Shown piece after piece: positions 1 through 8,115 of a stretch of DNA of 37,117 nucleotides (position 1 is the stretch's first letter; each line of letters opens with the position of its first letter). Position numbers and translations under genes: made by a program. Under the pieces are notes generated by a model that ran no database searches, was not told the origin of the DNA, and saw nothing but the letters and a program-made list of their open reading frames with translations. Origin of the DNA: an uncultured Clostridia bacterium (GTDB taxonomy: Bacteria; Bacillota; Clostridia; Oscillospirales; Acutalibacteraceae); assembly GCA_946184925.1 (NCBI GenBank), contig CAMHHL010000014.1:1-37117 (forward strand), written 5' to 3'.

Positions 1-2
1 GG

Positions 3-44
3 CTTACCGATGTGCTGACACTAATCACTTACCTATGTGCTGAC
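3..44. repeat. Two direct copies of CTTACC[G/T]ATGTGCTGAC, period 25 bp
   Basis: Copies at 3-19 and 28-44; may continue left of the window. Confidence 0.6.
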
Positions 45-54
45 CCAACAGACC

Positions 55-89
55 ACAACTTACCACTTACAACTTCTCACTTACAACTT
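55..89. repeat. ACTTACAACTT repeats (reverse complement of the AAGTTGT heptamer unit)
   Basis: ACTTACAACTT at 65-75 and 79-89, ACAACTTAC at 55-63; same unit as 5117-5141, 5285-5295 and 37056-37117. Confidence 0.7.
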
Positions 90-95
90 TCAATT

Positions 96-1055
96 TCACT
101 TATCCTTTTTCTTCAAAATCTCACGTGCGATATAAATTGGGCGGTTCTTGCTCTGAATGTAGGTTTTCGCGAGGTACGAGCCGATGATTCCTATGCAAAA
201 CAGCTGCACTCCGCCGAGCAGGAGTATCAGCGCGACAATCGTCGCGTAACCGCTGACGGCGACGTTGAAGAACAATCTCTGAATGATTACGACAACGAGG
301 TAGACGATCGCCGCGAACGACATGAACATTCCGATGTAGGTCGAGAGTTTCAGCGGTTTTGTCGAAAACGCCGAGATTCCCTCAAGGGCATATCTCATGA
401 GCTTTCGGAAGCCCCACTTGCTCTCTCCGGCGTTGCGCTCCTGAACCTCATAGGGAATGAACTTGGTGTTGAAACCAATCCAGCTGAAAATTCCCTTCGA
501 GAACCGGTGGTACTCGCCCATCTCCATAATCGCGTCGGCAACGCCTCTTGTGAAGGTGCGGAAGTCGCTCGCGTCGGCGCGCAGCTCAATCTCGCTGAGC
601 TTGTTGATGACCTTGTAGAACATAGTTTTGGCGCCGCTCATCGCCTTGCCTTCCTTGCGCTCTGCCTGATACGCGGCAACGCAGTCGTATTCCTGCTCGT
701 TGTCGAGAATGTCAACCATCTCGAGCACAACCTCAGGCCGTTGCTGCAGGTCGGCGTCAATCAGCGAGATATAATCCCCGGTGCTGTTTTTGATTCCGGC
801 ATAAATCGCGGCTTCCTTGCCGAAGTTGCGGCTGAACGACACCACGGTGATGTTGCTCTCCTGTTTTTCGTTATACAGCTTTTTGAGCCTTTCGAGCGTC
901 TTGTCGCGGCTGCCGTCGTTCACAAAAACAAATTCATAGTCAAAGCCGCGTCCTAAGAACGCGCTGACAGTTTCTTCATAAAATTTTTCTACATTGTCCT
1001 GCTCGTTATAGCAGGGAACAACCAAAGAAAGCTTCATTTCTTTCTCCTTCGGCAA
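96..1055 (-). CDS. GT2 family glycosyltransferase with C-terminal TM helices (GtrB/DPM1-like)
   Basis: 319 aa: LSLVVPCYNEQDNVEKF, NDGSRDKT, SLIDADLQQRPEV, two C-terminal hydrophobic helices. Confidence 0.9.
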   Translation of the reverse strand: MPKEKEMKLSLVVPCYNEQDNVEKFYEETVSAFLGRGFDYEFVFVNDGSRDKTLERLKKLYNEKQESNITVVSFSRNFGKEAAIYAGIKNSTGDYISLIDADLQQRPEVVLEMVDILDNEQEYDCVAAYQAERKEGKAMSGAKTMFYKVINKLSEIELRADASDFRTFTRGVADAIMEMGEYHRFSKGIFSWIGFNTKFIPYEVQERNAGESKWGFRKLMRYALEGISAFSTKPLKLSTYIGMFMSFAAIVYLVVVIIQRLFFNVAVSGYATIVALILLLGGVQLFCIGIIGSYLAKTYIQSKNRPIYIAREILKKKDK

Positions 1056-1103
1056 TCCCGAACAATTCAGTTGTGCGGATAGCGCGGTATTCTTTTTTTA
1101 ATA

Positions 1104-1127
1104 TTACACTACAATTTACACTACAAT
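1104..1127. repeat. 12-bp perfect tandem duplication TTACACTACAAT x2
   Basis: Read directly; lies between divergent genes. Confidence 0.7.
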
Positions 1128-1164
1128 TTTACCACTTTTCGGGATAATGTCAATAACGTAATGA

Positions 1165-1193
1165 TTGCATAAGATTTGCGATTGTGGTATGAT
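1165..1193 (+). promoter_or_regulatory. Putative sigma-A promoter for the metF operon (TTGCAT-N17-TATGAT)
   Basis: -35 at 1165-1170, -10 at 1188-1193, 17-bp spacer, about 30 bp upstream of the metF ATG. Confidence 0.65.
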
Positions 1194-1224
1194 AGGATTA
1201 TCATTTAACCGGTAGGTGATATAT

Positions 1225-2082
1225 ATGCGTATTCTTGATATGTATGAGGAAAACAAAACCCTGCTCAGCTTTGAGGTCTTTCCGCCGAAGAAAACCTCGC
1301 CGATTGAGTCAGTCTACGGCGTGCTCGAGGAGCTCACGGAGCTCAAGCCTGCCTACATCAGTGTGACCTACGGCGCCGGCGGTACAGCCGCCGACAACAC
1401 CTGCGCCATCGCGTCAAAGATAAAGCACGACTACGGCGTTGAGGCGATTGCTCACATCACCTGTGTCAACAGCTCTCGCCGGCAGGTCAGCGATACTCTC
1501 GAACAGTTCCGCGCTAACGACATCGACAACGTCCTCGCTCTCCGCGGCGATATCGTTCCCGACCTTCCTCCGCAGACCGACTTTCACTATGCCTCCGAGC
1601 TCACCGAATTTATCCGCGAAAAGGGCGGTTTCCACATCGCCGGAGCATGCTATCCCGAGGTTCACCCCGAGGCGAAGAATGATATAGATGATATTCTCAA
1701 CCTCAAAAAGAAGGTTGACGCGGGCGCTGAATTTTTGATTTCCCAGCTGTTTTTTGACAATCAATACTTCTATGATTTTCAGCAGAAGTGCCGCTTTGGC
1801 GGAATAAACGTCCCGATAGAAGCCGGAATCATGCCTGTCATAAACACAAAGCAGATTAACCGCATGGCAACCCTCTGCGGAGCCACGCTCCCGGCGAAGT
1901 TCCTGCGAGTTATGGCTCGCTTTGAGAACAATCCTAAGGCGCTGCGCGACGCCGGAATCGCCTATGCCGTTGACCAGTGCGTTGATTTGATTGCGAACGG
2001 CGTCAGCGGAATCCACCTCTACACCATGAACAACCCCTACGTCGCGCGCAAAATCACCGAGGCGATAGGTTCGCTACTATGA
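1225..2082 (+). CDS. metF: Methylenetetrahydrofolate reductase
   Basis: SFEVFPPKK, YISVTYGAGG, AHITCVN, ALRGD, FLISQLFFDNQYF; ATG at 1225 preceded by TAGGTG (the ORF track starts at an upstream GTG, 1216). Confidence 0.93.
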   Translation: MRILDMYEENKTLLSFEVFPPKKTSPIESVYGVLEELTELKPAYISVTYGAGGTAADNTCAIASKIKHDYGVEAIAHITCVNSSRRQVSDTLEQFRANDIDNVLALRGDIVPDLPPQTDFHYASELTEFIREKGGFHIAGACYPEVHPEAKNDIDDILNLKKKVDAGAEFLISQLFFDNQYFYDFQQKCRFGGINVPIEAGIMPVINTKQINRMATLCGATLPAKFLRVMARFENNPKALRDAGIAYAVDQCVDLIANGVSGIHLYTMNNPYVARKITEAIGSLL

Positions 2083-2723
2083 AAATTCCCGAGCATATAA
2101 GCCGCGCGGAGACGCTGCGCTGCCTCGGCAACAGCTCTGTTGCGATGAATGACGAGATGCAGTCGCTGCTCGACAGCTGCGAGGAAAAGCTGCTCCGCTC
2201 GCTCAGACCGAAGTGGTTGTACAAAAGGCTCAATCCGTCCGAATGCGGACTGCTCGAGGGCGAGAGCATAAGAGAACACCTCTCGGGCTGCGGCGATGCC
2301 GTGCTGATGTGCGTCACGCTCGGCACCGAGACCGACCGATTGATTCGCTCCGCTCAGGTTGAGGATATGGCGTCCGCCGTTGTCCTCGACGCGATGGCGA
2401 GCGTAGCCACCGAACAGCTCTGCGACGAGCTCGAGGCGGAGATTGCCGCGAAATTCCCCGAAAAATCGCTCACATGGCGTTTTTCGCCCGGATACGGAGA
2501 TTATCCCATCTCGCTCCAAAAAACCTTTCTCAGCCTGCTTGACGCGCCGAGAAGGATAGGACTGTGCACCAATGACAGCTCAATCCTCACACCGATGAAG
2601 TCCGTCACCGCGATAATCGGGCTGAGCGACGCACCCGTTGAGCGAAAGCGCCGCGGCTGCGCCGGGTGTAATCTCAACAAAACATGCAAATTCAGAAAGG
2701 CGGGAACCCGCTGTGACTTTTAA
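2079..2723 (+). CDS. Stand-alone vitamin B12-dependent methionine synthase activation-domain protein
   Basis: Overlaps the metF end by 4 bp (ATGA); activation-domain-like GYGDYPISLQ...RIGLCTNDSSILTPMKSVTAIIGLS; Cys-rich C-terminus CAGCNLNKTCKFRKAGTRC; followed by metH. Confidence 0.82.
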   Translation: MKIPEHISRAETLRCLGNSSVAMNDEMQSLLDSCEEKLLRSLRPKWLYKRLNPSECGLLEGESIREHLSGCGDAVLMCVTLGTETDRLIRSAQVEDMASAVVLDAMASVATEQLCDELEAEIAAKFPEKSLTWRFSPGYGDYPISLQKTFLSLLDAPRRIGLCTNDSSILTPMKSVTAIIGLSDAPVERKRRGCAGCNLNKTCKFRKAGTRCDF

Positions 2724-5094
2724 CGATTTACTAAAAAATGAATATATTTTTCTCGACGGCGCCATGGGCACAATGCTCCAGAAGAGCGGACTGCCCCTCG
2801 GCGAAATGCCCGAGCTCCTCAATCTCACTCACCCGGAGCTGATTGAGGACATACACCGTCAGTATATTGACGCCGGCGCTCAGGTCGTCTACGCCAACAC
2901 CTTCGGCGCTAACGGCTACAAGCTCGAGGGCAGCGGTCACACCGCGTCCGAAGTCATCCCGGCGGCTGTCCGCAACGCGAGAAAAGCCGCGGACGGCAGG
3001 GCGCTCGTCGCTCTCGACATCGGCCCCATCGGTCAGCTTATGGAGCCCTCGGGGGCTATGAGCTTTGACGAGGCGTACAACTACTTCAAAGAGGAGATTG
3101 TCGCCGGAGCCGACGCCGACCTCATTATCTTCGAAACCTTCACCGACCTGCTCGAGCTCAAAGCCGGAGTTCTTGCCGCGAAGGAGAACAGCGACAAGCC
3201 CGTTCTTGCGACGATGACCTTTGAGCAGAACGGCAGAACCTTTGCCGGAGCCTCGGTCGCTTCAGCGGCGCTCACGCTTCAGGGTTTGGGCGTTGACGCG
3301 CTGGGAGTGAACTGCTCGCTCGGCCCGGACGAGCTCAAGCCGATTGTCGCCGAGCTCGCCGGAATCAGCCGCGTTCCGCTTATTGTCAAGCCGAACGCCG
3401 GACTTCCCGATCCTGTCACGAACACCTACGATATTTTGCCCGACGACTTTGCCGCGAGCCTGCGCTCGATTGCCGGGCTCGGCAGCGTTAAGTTTGTCGG
3501 CGGCTGCTGCGGAACGACGCCCGACTATATCCGCGCGCTCATCAAGTCGCTCGAAGGCATGAGCTTCCGCATGAACGAGCCAAAGGGCGAAACCGCTGTC
3601 TGCTCCGGAACTACCGCGGTGGAGATTTCTCAGCCCAGAATAATCGGCGAGCGAATCAACCCGACGGGTAAAAAGCTGTTCAAGCAGGCGCTCGTCAATA
3701 ACGACATTGACTATATTCTTTCCCAGGCGATAAGCCAGGTGAAAGCCGGAGCCGACATTCTCGACGTAAACGTCGGTCTCCCGGAGATTGATGAGAAGGA
3801 GATGATGGTGCGCGTCGTCAAGGCGCTGCAGTCCGTCGTTGACGTTCCGCTCCAGATTGACAGCACAAAGCCCGACGTTCTCGACGCGGCGCTGAGAGTT
3901 TACAACGGAAAGCCGATTGTCAACTCCGTCAACGGCGAGGAAAAGTCGCTCTCGGCTGTTTTGCCGCTAGTCAAAAAGTACGGCGCTTCCGTAATCGGAC
4001 TCACTCTCGACGAGAACGGAATACCCAAGACCGCAGAGGGGAGATTCGCGATAGCAAAGCGGATTGTTGACCGTGCCGTTGAATACGGAATCAGCCCAAA
4101 GGACGTCTATATCGACTGCCTTACGCTGACTGTCTCGGCGGAGCAGGACGCATGCCGCGAGACGCTCACGGCGCTCCATAGAGTAAAAACCGAGCTCGGG
4201 TGCAAGACCTGTCTCGGAGTTTCAAATATCAGCTTCGGACTTCCCGACCGAGAGCTTATAAACCATATTTTCCTCACGATGGCGCTCGAGGAAGGGCTCG
4301 ATTTGCCGATTATCAATCCCAATGACGAGCTGATGACCGGCGCGGTCAGAGCGTACAAGGTGCTCTCGGGAATTGACCGCAACGCTTCCGAGTTCATCGC
4401 CTCACGGACGGAAACAGAGCCGAAGCAAACAAAAATTCAAAGCTCGCATGTAACACTCTCCGAGGCTGTTCAGAACGGTCTCAAGGGCGAGGCAAGGGCG
4501 CTGACGGAAAAGCTCCTGGGCACAAAGGACGCTATGGAAATCGTCAACACCGAGCTCATCCCCGCGCTCGACAGGGTGGGAGCCGACTTTGAGAAGAACA
4601 AAATATTCCTGCCCCAGCTGATTCAAAGCGCGAACACCGCGCAGGTCTGCTTTGAGGTGATAAAAGCTCAGCTTTCAAAGGGCGACAGCTCGCCCGTCAG
4701 CAAGGGAAAAATCATTCTCGCCACCGTCAAGGGCGATATACATGACATCGGCAAGAACATTGTCAAGGTTCTGCTCGATAACTACGGATACACTGTCGTA
4801 GACCTCGGGCGCGACGTTGAGCCCTCGCTGATTGTGCGCACTGCCGTTGAGCAGAACATCAGGCTCATCGGGCTTTCCGCGCTGATGACGACAACCCTCG
4901 GCAGCATGGAGGAGACAATCGCACTCATTCGCTCCACTCCGGAGCTTCAGGCGGAGGACGGCTCGAGCCGGTGTACGGTTATGGTCGGCGGCGCGGTTCT
5001 CACCCCGGAATACGCAGAGAGAATCGGAGCCGATTACTATTGCCGCGACGCCAAGGAAAGCGTCGATACAGCAAAGAAGTTTTTCGGGAAATAG
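2713..5094 (+). CDS. metH: Cobalamin-dependent methionine synthase lacking the C-terminal AdoMet activation domain
   Basis: FLDGAMGTMLQKSG, GGCCGTTPDYIRAL, pterin-binding segment GERINPTGKKLFKQAL, B12-binding DIHDIGKN; ends after the cobalamin domain. Probable GTG start at 2713 (VTFNDLLKNEYIFLDG); the tracked start at 2638 lies inside the upstream gene. Confidence 0.92.
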   Translation: MTFNDLLKNEYIFLDGAMGTMLQKSGLPLGEMPELLNLTHPELIEDIHRQYIDAGAQVVYANTFGANGYKLEGSGHTASEVIPAAVRNARKAADGRALVALDIGPIGQLMEPSGAMSFDEAYNYFKEEIVAGADADLIIFETFTDLLELKAGVLAAKENSDKPVLATMTFEQNGRTFAGASVASAALTLQGLGVDALGVNCSLGPDELKPIVAELAGISRVPLIVKPNAGLPDPVTNTYDILPDDFAASLRSIAGLGSVKFVGGCCGTTPDYIRALIKSLEGMSFRMNEPKGETAVCSGTTAVEISQPRIIGERINPTGKKLFKQALVNNDIDYILSQAISQVKAGADILDVNVGLPEIDEKEMMVRVVKALQSVVDVPLQIDSTKPDVLDAALRVYNGKPIVNSVNGEEKSLSAVLPLVKKYGASVIGLTLDENGIPKTAEGRFAIAKRIVDRAVEYGISPKDVYIDCLTLTVSAEQDACRETLTALHRVKTELGCKTCLGVSNISFGLPDRELINHIFLTMALEEGLDLPIINPNDELMTGAVRAYKVLSGIDRNASEFIASRTETEPKQTKIQSSHVTLSEAVQNGLKGEARALTEKLLGTKDAMEIVNTELIPALDRVGADFEKNKIFLPQLIQSANTAQVCFEVIKAQLSKGDSSPVSKGKIILATVKGDIHDIGKNIVKVLLDNYGYTVVDLGRDVEPSLIVRTAVEQNIRLIGLSALMTTTLGSMEETIALIRSTPELQAEDGSSRCTVMVGGAVLTPEYAERIGADYYCRDAKESVDTAKKFFGK

Positions 5095-5116
5095 CTTTAT
5101 TAATTAATTTGCAAGC

Positions 5117-5295
5117 AAGTTGTAAGCGGTAAGTTGTAAGTGATAAGTTTTGGTCGGGCAGACAGATTGTGAGTTTCTCACGCCTGTTTCCCGACAGAAT
5201 TTTTATGCTTGCTGCGCAAGCAGCATATTGATAAGGTCGGCTATACGGCGTTGTTTTTCTATACGACCTATCTACTCGACCGTAACTTACAACTT
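5117..5295. repeat. Non-coding segment flanked by inverted AAGTTGTAAGT / ACTTACAACTT repeats with internal hairpins
   Basis: AAGTTGTAAG at 5117-5126, AAGTTGTAAGT at 5131-5141; inverted copy ACTTACAACTT at 5285-5295; internal hairpins at 5153-5195 and 5206-5222. Confidence 0.55.
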
Positions 5296-5428
5296 AACAG
5301 CCGTTTGATAGGACAGCAACACACAGCACAAACGTCACCTTTACAGGCGTTGGTTCGGAGCAGTTGTCACAGCCCAAACCAAACTCCTGATAGGAGCACT
5401 CACGTAACAGGGTAGAGATATAAAAAAT

Positions 5429-5458
5429 AAAAAAACACCGCGTGCTTTTGACGCGGTG
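5429..5458. repeat. First copy of a 30-bp perfect direct repeat containing a GC hairpin
   Basis: AAAAAAACACCGCGTGCTTTTGACGCGGTG; identical at 5606-5635. Confidence 0.85.
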
Positions 5459-5460
5459 AA

Positions 5461-5603
5461 AGGTTTGACAGGGACTTGCGATAAAAGGCTATAGTAAATG
5501 AAGAAAATGCTGTAAACCGACTTTCATAGTTTCCATAACTCCTGCCAAACCTAAGATTTGTGTTGTCCGCTCAGTTGCGCACTTCGTGCGCACGAGCGAT
5601 GAC
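5461..5603 (+). other. Candidate structured intergenic element, copy 1
   Basis: Long-range arms AGGTTTGACAGG (5461-5472) / CCTGCCAAACCT (5541-5552), then GTC-CGCTC-AGT-TGCGCAC-TTC-GTGCGCA-C-GAGCG-AT-GAC (5565-5603). Same architecture at 30838-30982. Confidence 0.6.
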
Positions 5604-5605
5604 TG

Positions 5606-5642
5606 AAAAAAACACCGCGTGCTTTTGACGCGGTGTTTTTTT
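5606..5642 (+). terminator. Intrinsic-terminator-like hairpin; second copy of the 30-bp repeat
   Basis: ACACCGCGT-gcttttg-ACGCGGTGT followed by a T run. Confidence 0.6.
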
Positions 5643-5863
5643 GGATGAAATTGTGTGAATGCCACTTATCTTCGTGTGCAAGTATATTCTACATTATAAT
5701 GGCAATAAAATCAATAATTCTAGCAGAATGTAATTGCAATATGGAAAAACTGTAAGAGTTAATTCTTTAATGAATTATTGAGGAACAAAACGGTAACATT
5801 TTGTAAAGAACAAAAGTTCTAATATTAAAAGAATATTACAATAGTTACGCAGAGTTTGCGAAT

Positions 5864-6769
5864 TTACAAGATGTTGTGGTTTTTATCGCTGCCGTATACA
5901 ACCCATAGTTTCATATATGCGTAGATGGGAGGTTGGTCAACGAGCGGGATTATGCCCAGCTTGCGGTATGCGGAGGTGCTTTCGTATTGTGTGCCCGACG
6001 TCATTCCCGCGAGATAGACAGGACATCCGGCGTCTTTGCAGAAACGGCGAAAGCTTTCGCTTTCGGTCGGCAGAGTTCCGGAGTGATAACCCTCGAGCAG
6101 AACCGCCTTGCAGCCGTGAACATCGGGAAAAATCATACCCGGATGAGCCTTCAGCCACAAAACAGGCGAATTCTCGCTCAGCTCAAAGGCGCCGACGCTT
6201 TCCGTCTCGGGCTTTGAGCTGAGCTTGTGAAAGCCGTCGTCGAAAACACCGAACGCTCCGCCGAGAGAGCTGAGCCTGTCGCTGTACGCAGGGTGCGCAA
6301 GAAGCCGTGAGCCGAGGTGAATTTCGGGCTTTTCGCCGGTGTTGCGGTAGCTTGCGAAAACTCCGCCGGTTTTTTCGCGAATGAATTCAGCCGCAAAATA
6401 CAGGTTGTCCGCGCCGTTTGAGCGCCGGTCGCTGAGAATGTAGTTCGCCGAGGCAAGAACTATCGGAGTTCCGCAGTTTTCGAACGCAAGCGAGAGAGCC
6501 GCCGCGGAGAACTGGAGCGTATCTGTGCCGTGAGCGACGATTATGCCGTCATAACCGCCGCTCAGTAATGTTTCTGTATGTTTTATCAGGCGCGTGAGAA
6601 TTTTTCCGTCAAGCTGCTCCGAGAGCGTGGTGAACGGTCTGAAAATCTTAACTTCAAAGTCGTCGGGAAGATAGCCTGCAAGCGCGGCGTTCTCCGCAGG
6701 GGAGATGTAGCCGTCCCTGAGCGCGCTCCCGATTGTTCCGCCTGTCAGAACCAGCGCAATCCGCATCAT
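5864..6769 (-). CDS. Asparaginase/glutaminase family protein, no signal peptide
   Basis: Active-site motifs LTGGTIGS and VAHGTDTLQFSAAAL; start overlaps the upstream FN3 gene stop (ATGA). Confidence 0.88.
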   Translation of the reverse strand: MMRIALVLTGGTIGSALRDGYISPAENAALAGYLPDDFEVKIFRPFTTLSEQLDGKILTRLIKHTETLLSGGYDGIIVAHGTDTLQFSAAALSLAFENCGTPIVLASANYILSDRRSNGADNLYFAAEFIREKTGGVFASYRNTGEKPEIHLGSRLLAHPAYSDRLSSLGGAFGVFDDGFHKLSSKPETESVGAFELSENSPVLWLKAHPGMIFPDVHGCKAVLLEGYHSGTLPTESESFRRFCKDAGCPVYLAGMTSGTQYESTSAYRKLGIIPLVDQPPIYAYMKLWVVYGSDKNHNIL

Positions 6770-7905
6770 TTAACGGTGGTGATGATTCTGATTTTGTGTG
6801 CCTTGCCCTTGTATGTGCCGGTAGCGATAAGGGTAGCCTTGCCCTTTGATACTCCGGTGATTATGCCGAGAGCGTTGACCTTGACAATCTTTGTGTCGGT
6901 GCTCGACCATGTAATTTCGCTGACAACACCGTAGGCGTTGAGCTTTTCGTAGATGTCGCGGTAAACCTCGCCCTTGGAGATCGTCAGATAGAGCGGCACT
7001 TCATCGCCGTCATAGTGACCGTAAACGTCGTAGTCAACGTTGCTCCTGGCGGATTTTGTAGTGCCGTTATAGGCGACAACATAGTATTTATAGGAATTGA
7101 TTCCCGTGACGTCCATATCCTTGTATTCAACTCTGCCTGTAGCGTTGACGTAGGGATTCGCGATTTTAATGAGGCGCTTGTAGTTGCTCTCGGTCTTGAG
7201 GCTGCGGTAGACGATGTAGCCGACTGCGCCCTTGGTCTGAGTCCATTCGAGCGTGATTCCCTTCATGTCGAGCTTTTCTTCGGCGTTAAGCTCAGGACTT
7301 TCGAGGAATTGATGAGTGGTTATTCCGCTGAACGCGCCGGCAGAGGTCTTTGTGTATGCTCTGACCTTGATGTCATAAACGGAGCCGGGGGAGAGGTTAG
7401 AATCAATGTAGGCTGTCTTTGTGCCGCGGTAGATTGCCGAGAAGGACTTTGCCGTGGATTTCTTTGCGACTACGACATATTTGGTCGCGCCCTTGACAGC
7501 TGTCCAGCTGATTTTGACACCGGTCGAAACGTTCTTGACGGCAATCTTCTTGGGAGCAGTAACGCGAATCAGCGCCTTTGCCGGGCTGAACTTTGACTTT
7601 TTGCCGTTAACAACCGCGCGAACCTTGTAGGCGTAGCGCTTGGTTGCCTTTACGGCGGTGTGGGTATATTTGGTCGCGCTGACTTTGGCGAGCTTTTTGT
7701 AGGAGCCGTTGCCGACCTTGGAGAATACTTCGTAAGCTGTAGCGGATTTTACGGAGCTCCACTTGACGGTGATGCCCTTCGTTGAGTTTGAGAGTGATTT
7801 GAGCTTGGGCGCAGAGGCTGTCGCGGCGCCGAAGGTTGCAACGCTGCCGAAAACAAGCAGCACCGCAAGCGCAGAGCACAGCAGCGCTTTCAGAGTTTTG
7901 GTCAT
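6766..7905 (-). CDS. Secreted FN3-repeat protein with C-terminal Ig-like (BIG2-type) segment
   Basis: Signal peptide MTKTLKALLCSALAVLLVFGSVATFGAATA; FN3-like repeats (GITVKWSSVKSATAYEVF, GVKISWTAVKGATKYVV); C-terminal ITWSSTDTKIVKVNALGIITGVSKGKATLIAT. ATG 7905 has an AAGGA RBS. Confidence 0.82.
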   Translation of the reverse strand: MTKTLKALLCSALAVLLVFGSVATFGAATASAPKLKSLSNSTKGITVKWSSVKSATAYEVFSKVGNGSYKKLAKVSATKYTHTAVKATKRYAYKVRAVVNGKKSKFSPAKALIRVTAPKKIAVKNVSTGVKISWTAVKGATKYVVVAKKSTAKSFSAIYRGTKTAYIDSNLSPGSVYDIKVRAYTKTSAGAFSGITTHQFLESPELNAEEKLDMKGITLEWTQTKGAVGYIVYRSLKTESNYKRLIKIANPYVNATGRVEYKDMDVTGINSYKYYVVAYNGTTKSARSNVDYDVYGHYDGDEVPLYLTISKGEVYRDIYEKLNAYGVVSEITWSSTDTKIVKVNALGIITGVSKGKATLIATGTYKGKAHKIRIITTVK

Positions 7906-8072
7906 AATATGTTTTCCTTTCATAAATTATTTGACAAATATGGTGACGGTACACTTTCCAAATGTACTATTTTATTGTAGCATATCCTGTAAAAAAATTA
8001 AATAGCAAATAAACGGTAAATTGCGGTAAATAACTCCGCAAAAATTGTGAGAACTGACGGATTAACAAAGAA

Positions 8073-8097
8073 AGGCGCGCCTCAGAGAGACGCGCCC
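8073..8097 (-). terminator. Probable terminator for the 8116-9330 gene
   Basis: GGCGCG (8074-8079) / CGCGCC (8091-8096), followed on the minus strand by TTTCTTTG. Confidence 0.5.
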
Positions 8098-8115
8098 GAA
8101 TTATTAAGTGTGTGA

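Noticed and set aside
12-956. 314-aa + strand ORF opposite the GT2 gene
   Set aside because: Antisense shadow of a well-supported GT2 gene; no domain-like motifs.
1194-1224. SAM/B12 riboswitch upstream of metF
   Set aside because: Predicted leader far too short and no recognisable motif; metH has no separate leader.
5209-5415. 68-aa ORF in the metH downstream region
   Set aside because: Overlaps hairpins and repeats, no RBS or protein-like features.
8021-8041. TTGCGG/CCGCAA hairpin upstream of the 7905 gene
   Set aside because: Only a 6-bp stem with a 9-nt loop in AT-rich DNA; no conservation evidence.
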